A DNA stretch of 10,389 nucleotides. It comes from Acidobacteriota bacterium (lineage in GTDB: Bacteria; Acidobacteriota; UBA6911; JACQSX01). The stretch covers positions 1 through 10,389 of the forward strand of contig JACQGG010000117.1 in the NCBI GenBank assembly GCA_016199665.1. Reading direction: 5' to 3'. Below are positions 7,656-10,389 of this stretch, one piece after another. The stretch's first letter is position 1, and every line of letters begins with the position of its first letter. Position numbers and translations under genes: made by a program. Below the pieces are notes generated by a model that saw only the letters and a program-made list of their open reading frames with translations, did no database searches and was not told where the DNA came from.

Positions 7656-7683
7656 TGTATACTGAAACGCCTCGAAAGGCAAA
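7656..7683 (-). promoter_or_regulatory. Possible lptD promoter
   Basis: TTTGCC (7683-7678), a 16-bp spacer and TATACA (7661-7656) on the minus strand, giving an almost leaderless start at ATG 7646, where GAGGG abuts the start codon. The boxes are imperfect and the call is tentative. If right, it rules out the TTG start at 7682. Confidence 0.3.
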
Positions 7684-7918
7684 CCGCCAGTGTCGTGGAA
7701 CCGAAATGTGTGCCATCAGTCAGGCCGGAAGGGGCGGCCGCCATCAGCGCTGCCAGCCGGGGCCGCGTTTTTTGTTCACCACGTACTGGTAAACACCTGC
7801 TCCCATGAAATTTAACGCTGCTTCGCGTGGCGGATCACGATGGCGGGTACGCCATTCGAATTTCATTTACATCCTTCGTCATTACAACTTCTCGTGGAGG
7901 TGACTATAATTCTAGTCG
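7684..7918. other. Divergent gap at the boundary between housekeeping and accessory DNA
   Basis: No gene is supported here. GCGGCC (7734-7739) and GGCCGC (7761-7766) could pair ahead of a T6 run (7768-7773), shaped like a terminator reading rightward, but no gene reads into it. ATGAAATT (7805-7812) and AATTTCAT (7859-7866) form an 8-bp inverted repeat 46 bp apart, enclosing a GGCG-GGTA-CGCC mini-hairpin. A 32-codon ORF starts in the left arm (7805-7903), with no recognisable family and no Shine-Dalgarno. Confidence 0.5.
7882..7910 (+). promoter_or_regulatory. Likely promoter of the toxin/antitoxin chimera
   Basis: TATAAT (7905-7910) lies 17 bp after TTACAA (7882-7887). ATG 7919 follows the -10 by eight bases, so the mRNA would be leaderless or nearly so. 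GGAGG at 7896-7900 is 18 bases from the ATG and upstream of the -10, too far to act as its Shine-Dalgarno. The ends of the segment (ATTACA and TATAAT) are near-complementary, which could reflect an autoregulator site, but the palindrome is weak. Confidence 0.4.
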
Positions 7919-8299
7919 ATGCTGCGCCGACCTCGGTTCGACCTGGTATTCGCGCCTGAGAGTATCGCGCATCTCGGCGCGATCGAGCGCAAGTATCATC
8001 GGCTGATTCGGAAGGCAATCGATGGGCCGTTGCGTCATATGCCGGAACGAATAAAGCGCAACCGTACGCGGAATGGAAAAGCGGTGGCGGTTTTGCTTGC
8101 TCCCGTCAGTGACGATGACCTGGAGATGTTGCTTTTCGCGCGTTCGCCTCGCTTTCAGTCCGTGCTCGATAAGTCGCGACTGAGCATTAGGGTAGGTAAG
8201 AGGCTCTCGGCGCAAGCTTTTTGGAAAGCCGTCGCCGAGCAGCACAAGAACGAGAAAGCGCCAGACAGAGTTCGGAGAAAGAGCACAGAGAAACGATAG
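7919..8299 (+). CDS. Chimeric ORF: RelE/ParE-like toxin N-half fused to Phd/YefM-like antitoxin C-half
   Basis: 126 residues from ATG 7919. Residues 1 to about 48 (RFDLVFAPESIAHLGAIERK, then YHRLIRKAIDGPLRHMPE and RNR) look like the first half of a RelE/ParE-family mRNA interferase. The family normally continues with a beta-strand core containing an FRVFYEV-like strand, which is absent here. From about residue 50, TRNGKAVAVLLAPVSDDDLE matches the typical end of a Phd/YefM DNA-binding domain (RNGKPVAVLL), and ARSPRFQSVLDKSRLSIRVG with LSAQAFWKAVAEQ resembles the toxin-wrapping C-tail of such antitoxins. The frame is unbroken, so the join may have come from a deletion near 8057-8080 between toxin and antitoxin genes. 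A functional toxin is unlikely because the catalytic C-half is missing. The family assignments rest on motif recall; a single unknown family is the alternative. Confidence 0.6.
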   Translation: MLRRPRFDLVFAPESIAHLGAIERKYHRLIRKAIDGPLRHMPERIKRNRTRNGKAVAVLLAPVSDDDLEMLLFARSPRFQSVLDKSRLSIRVGKRLSAQAFWKAVAEQHKNEKAPDRVRRKSTEKR

Positions 8300-8366
8300 C
8301 GATGGACCACGGCAAAGGGTAGTCCCGCCAAGTGAGGGTATTGGACAGACGCATCCGCGCCATCAG

Positions 8367-9002
8367 GTGAGGAGAAGCTTCGGCGCTATCGTACTTTACA
8401 TTTGGATCCGGGATATGAACCGCTTCAACGCATTCTTTGAATACATCCTGCGTCAGAGCGGCGGCCAACTCGAGGTCACCAGGACCGCCGCCGCCCTGGG
8501 CATCACGCGTCCGACTGTCGAAAGCCACCTGCGCGCTCTTGAGATCACAAATGCCGCCACACTCATCCGTCCCTTCCACGGCAGCGGCCAAAACGAATTA
8601 GTGAAAATGCCCAAGGTTTACGCCTTCGACACGGGCTTTGTCAGCTTCGCGCGCGGATGGGATCCGCTCCGGCTCGAAGATTTCGGCGTGCTGTGGGAGC
8701 ACCTCGTGCTGGAGCAGCTGCAGGCTTGTTTCCCAGACCTGCCCGTGCGTTATTGGCGCGACAAGGCGGGCCGCGAGGTGGACTACGTGTTGGCGCACCG
8801 GCGCAACGAAGTCGATGCCGTCGAGTGCAAGTGGGACGCCACGGCCTTCGACAGTTCCGGCTTGCAGGTCTTCCGCAGCTATTATCCGAAGGGCCGAAAC
8901 TACCTTGTCACGCCCTCCGGCGAGCCGCCCTACTTGAAACGCTACGGCAAACTAGATGTGACGATTTGCATGCCCGCCGACCTGTTGCACGCCAAGCCGT
9001 GA
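8367..9002 (+). CDS. DUF4143 C-terminal fragment of an AAA_14-type ATPase
   Basis: This resembles the C-terminal half of the widespread AAA_14/DUF4143 ATPases of unknown role, which are normally about 380-420 residues. Here only about 210 residues remain. From GTG 8367: residues about 22-70 form a winged-helix-like part (FFEYILRQSGGQLEVTRTAA, then ALGITRPTVESHLRALEI), followed by KVYAFDTGF (83-91), GVLWEHLVLEQL (107-118), and a PD-(D/E)XK-like core with GREVDYVL (Asp 139) and AVECKW (Glu 153, Lys 155). No Walker A or B motif exists in this frame or in the 70 bases upstream, so the ATPase half is lost. Homology seems to begin near residue 15, making ATG 8415 an equally good start. The first residues (RRSFGAIVLYIW) look like unrelated read-through. 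The fragment is probably a decayed gene, though the ORF is intact. Confidence 0.72.
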   Translation: MRRSFGAIVLYIWIRDMNRFNAFFEYILRQSGGQLEVTRTAAALGITRPTVESHLRALEITNAATLIRPFHGSGQNELVKMPKVYAFDTGFVSFARGWDPLRLEDFGVLWEHLVLEQLQACFPDLPVRYWRDKAGREVDYVLAHRRNEVDAVECKWDATAFDSSGLQVFRSYYPKGRNYLVTPSGEPPYLKRYGKLDVTICMPADLLHAKP

Positions 9003-9079
9003 CGAAAAGGACCCCTCTGATCTGAGCGTGCTCTATTACGAGCGATTTCGTTCACAGCAAGTTCACGGCTCTCGCAAAG
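9003..9079 (+). other. Junction ahead of the truncated methyltransferase
   Basis: The methyltransferase frame is open back to a TGA at 9023-9025, with no ATG before it. The codons from about 9041 (DFVHSKFTALAKLVRRL) read like continuing methyltransferase helix, so the break probably lies near 9025-9041. No GTTRRRY core box or second attC is found here, so the left edge of the original cassette appears to be lost. Confidence 0.45.
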
Positions 9080-10201
9080 TTGGTCCGTCGGCTGCCATGT
9101 TCTGACCGGCAGATCAAGGCGGATCTGCAGGACGCCAGGAATTTACCGCTGCAAAGCCAGTCGGTTGATTTCGTAATAACATCGCCACCCTACATTAACG
9201 TTTTCAACTACCACCAGAACTATAGGCGTTCAGTAGAGGTACTCGGGTGGAATCTGCTCCGTGTCGCGCGATCGGAAGTCGGATCAAATCGAGCCAACCG
9301 TGGCAACCGATTCTATACCGTCATCCAGTACTGCATTGACATGGCCAATGCGCTCCAGGAATTGGCCCGGGTGCTCCGGCCAGATGGCCGAGCCGTAGTT
9401 ATCCTAGGACACGAATCCAGAGTACTCGGCGCACCATTCTACAATGCTGATATCGTTGAGAGAATCGCCTGCGGTTCTGAGATGTTCGATATTGTCCTTC
9501 AGCAGCAGAGGGTATTTACCAATCGCTTCGGCGAGTCAATTCGGGAGGATATCCTGAATCTGCGAAGAGAAGCCTACAGAAATGGCGACCAACTGGCCAA
9601 AGTTCTCGGCCGAAGCGTCGCGGTGGAAGCCCTCAATTCAGCACTGGCAACTGTGCCGACAAGCAACCATCCGCTGCTCATCGATGCAATTTCCCGCATC
9701 AACGAAATCACCGGCACACCCGTCTTCAATAGTCTATCGTATGCCCACTACCAGACCAGAGAGAAAGTCATGATGGTGAAGGAGAAAAAGGAACAACTCA
9801 TGAGCAACGATGCACTCGCGCTTGCAACGCCCCATCTTGACAAGCTTGATGCCCTTCTGAAGAACCTACGGTTGCCCGCAGCCGACAAACCCAGAGTTCA
9901 GGAGGCACTCCAACGCTACCATGAGTGGATTAAGTTCCTCGACATGACTCCGGTTTCCATCATATCGACACAGATTGATGACGCGCTCATCGTTAGCAAG
10001 GCCAAGCGCATGTCGTCGAATATCCGGCAGGAATACAGGAGTGCAGAGGAGAGGCGAAGACACAGAGATGAGTACGTCAAGTTTCTCAATAGTTCCAGAT
10101 ACTACGCGGACGTGTTCCAGCGTATGATCGACAAGATTCAGCGCGTCGTCGATGACACGGATCCAGATGTGGACAAGGTATTGAAGCAAGGGCATTTCTG
10201 A
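9080..10201 (+). CDS. 5'-truncated TSPPY DNA methyltransferase with extra C-terminal segment
   Basis: 373 residues from TTG 9080. DARNLPLQSQSVDFVITSPPY (18-38) holds the catalytic motif IV (TSPPY, 34-38) of amino-methyltransferases, preceded by the acidic motif III-like strand. ELARVLRPDGRAVVILGHES (94-113) is the following conserved strand and turn. TPVFNSLSYAHYQTREKVMM (213-232) looks like the usual end of the enzyme. The SAM-binding FxGxG motif I should lie upstream of DARNLPL but is absent; no such motif occurs later either, so circular permutation does not rescue it and activity is doubtful. TSPPY favours N4-cytosine specificity, but N6-adenine is possible. Residues 241-373 (MSNDALALATPHLDKLDALL onward) are charged, helical and of unrecognised family; they have their own start and Shine-Dalgarno. 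The gene ends 11 bp before an attC site, as in a gene cassette. Confidence 0.7.
   Translation: MVRRLPCSDRQIKADLQDARNLPLQSQSVDFVITSPPYINVFNYHQNYRRSVEVLGWNLLRVARSEVGSNRANRGNRFYTVIQYCIDMANALQELARVLRPDGRAVVILGHESRVLGAPFYNADIVERIACGSEMFDIVLQQQRVFTNRFGESIREDILNLRREAYRNGDQLAKVLGRSVAVEALNSALATVPTSNHPLLIDAISRINEITGTPVFNSLSYAHYQTREKVMMVKEKKEQLMSNDALALATPHLDKLDALLKNLRLPAADKPRVQEALQRYHEWIKFLDMTPVSIISTQIDDALIVSKAKRMSSNIRQEYRSAEERRRHRDEYVKFLNSSRYYADVFQRMIDKIQRVVDDTDPDVDKVLKQGHF
9788..9802 (+). promoter_or_regulatory. Internal ribosome-binding site and ATG within the methyltransferase ORF
   Basis: AAGGA (9788-9792) stands 7 bases before ATG 9800, in frame with the methyltransferase and giving a 133-residue product to 10201. 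In the next frame a TGA (9801-9803) overlaps this ATG as ATGA, the layout of coupled genes; loss of one A from the A5 run at 9785-9789 would make the methyltransferase stop there. This suggests an ancestral pair of genes that became fused. The 133-residue part could be the front of a partner such as a restriction endonuclease, but I do not recognise it. Confidence 0.45.
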
Positions 10202-10212
10202 ATACACAATGT

Positions 10213-10272
10213 GCCCAACCAAGCCTTCGAGCGTACGCGCTCTTCGCGCGCCGCTCAAGGCCGACGTTAGAC
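10213..10272 (+). other. attC: Integron attC recombination site (59-base-element type)
   Basis: The outer core boxes are GCCCAAC (10213-10219, RYYYAAC) and GTTAGAC (10266-10272, GTTRRRY), 60 bp end to end. Inside, GCCTT-C-GAGCG on the left pairs with CGCTCAAGGC on the right, leaving one extra C on the left. An extra base at this place is the feature that orients IntI on folded attC sites, and the aadA1 attC has the same bulged C. Central CGCGC-TCTTC-GCGCG closes the hairpin. Unpaired spacers separate the outer and inner boxes. It follows the methyltransferase stop by 11 bp and precedes a new ORF by 16 bp, the normal cassette layout. Core boxes, hairpin and spacing together make a chance match unlikely. 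Confidence 0.82.
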
Positions 10273-10288
10273 GGCAAGGACAATATAG

Positions 10289-10389
10289 ATGCTCATTCAA
10301 GCGAGATCCTACAGCGCCATAAGCGGAACCGTGGTGAGCCTCCGGTGTCCGGGCTACCGGCAGGTTGGCACCTTCGATGGGTTCGTAAC
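10289..10389 (+). CDS. Start of the next gene cassette ORF (3' partial), unrecognised
   Basis: ATG 10289 has AAGGA (10276-10280) eight bases upstream and opens 16 bp after the attC core. The visible 33 codons read MLIQARSYSAISGTVVSLRC and then PGYRQVGTFDGFV up to the window edge. SLRCPGYRQVGTFD resembles a CPxC zinc-knuckle opening as in some DUF4145-type proteins, but the second Cys is Tyr here, so metal binding would be impaired. The family guess is weak. The good ribosome site and the position after attC make a real gene likely. Confidence 0.55.
   Translation, partial: MLIQARSYSAISGTVVSLRCPGYRQVGTFDGFV

Noticed and set aside
7734..7773. GC stem followed by T6, like a rightward intrinsic terminator
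   Set aside because: No plus-strand gene reads into it, the loop is over 20 bases and the stem only six pairs; kept only as a note in the gap entry.
7904..8245. Minus-strand 113-codon open frame
   Set aside because: Antisense to the toxin/antitoxin chimera, which has recognisable motifs on the plus strand and a promoter in the right place.
1..10389. CRISPR array, tRNA, rRNA, transposase or integrase
   Set aside because: No regularly spaced repeats, no tRNA-like cloverleaf or rRNA stretch, and no DDE or tyrosine recombinase motif was seen on either strand.

Overview
The window looks like the chromosome of a diderm (Gram-negative-type) bacterium with GC-rich coding sequence. LptD shows there is a lipopolysaccharide-exporting outer membrane. 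BshA (bacillithiol synthesis) next to LptD, a PBP4-type peptidase and a TolB-like membrane protein would fit an Acidobacteriota-like organism. That placement is inferred from gene content and style only, since no rRNA or other taxonomic marker is present.

Bases 1 to about 7650 are ordinary housekeeping DNA. A 5'-clipped bshA on the plus strand (1-1119) converges on a minus-strand series: lptD (7646-5466), folK (5466-4903), lepB (4835-4086), dacB (3838-2087) and a small TolB-like membrane protein (1936-1400). lptD and folK share one base (TGATG), so they are probably translationally coupled. lepB has its own likely promoter, whose -10 box overlaps the folK stop codon, and its leader carries a tandem duplication that includes the ribosome-binding region. 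dacB also has a plausible promoter of its own. Together these genes serve the cell envelope (lipopolysaccharide assembly, signal-peptide cleavage, peptidoglycan trimming), folate synthesis and thiol synthesis.

Bases about 7700-10389 are an accessory region on the plus strand, built of broken or recombined genes. First comes a 126-residue ORF that looks like the front half of a RelE/ParE toxin joined in frame to the back half of a Phd/YefM-type antitoxin (7919-8299). Next is the C-terminal DUF4143 part of an AAA ATPase with its ATPase domain missing (8367-9002). Then comes a TSPPY DNA methyltransferase lacking its SAM-binding N-terminus and carrying an extra 133-residue C-terminal segment with its own ribosome-binding site (9080-10201).

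Eleven bases after the methyltransferase ORF is a 60-bp site with the core boxes, imperfect hairpin and extra unpaired base of an integron attC site (10213-10272). Sixteen bases further on a new ORF with a good Shine-Dalgarno begins and runs off the end. The right end is therefore best read as a gene-cassette array, either a mobile/chromosomal integron or a cluster of attC sites without an integrase. No integrase gene, transposase, CRISPR array, rRNA or tRNA was seen. The attC-bounded methyltransferase cassette and the toxin/antitoxin chimera are the most notable items.
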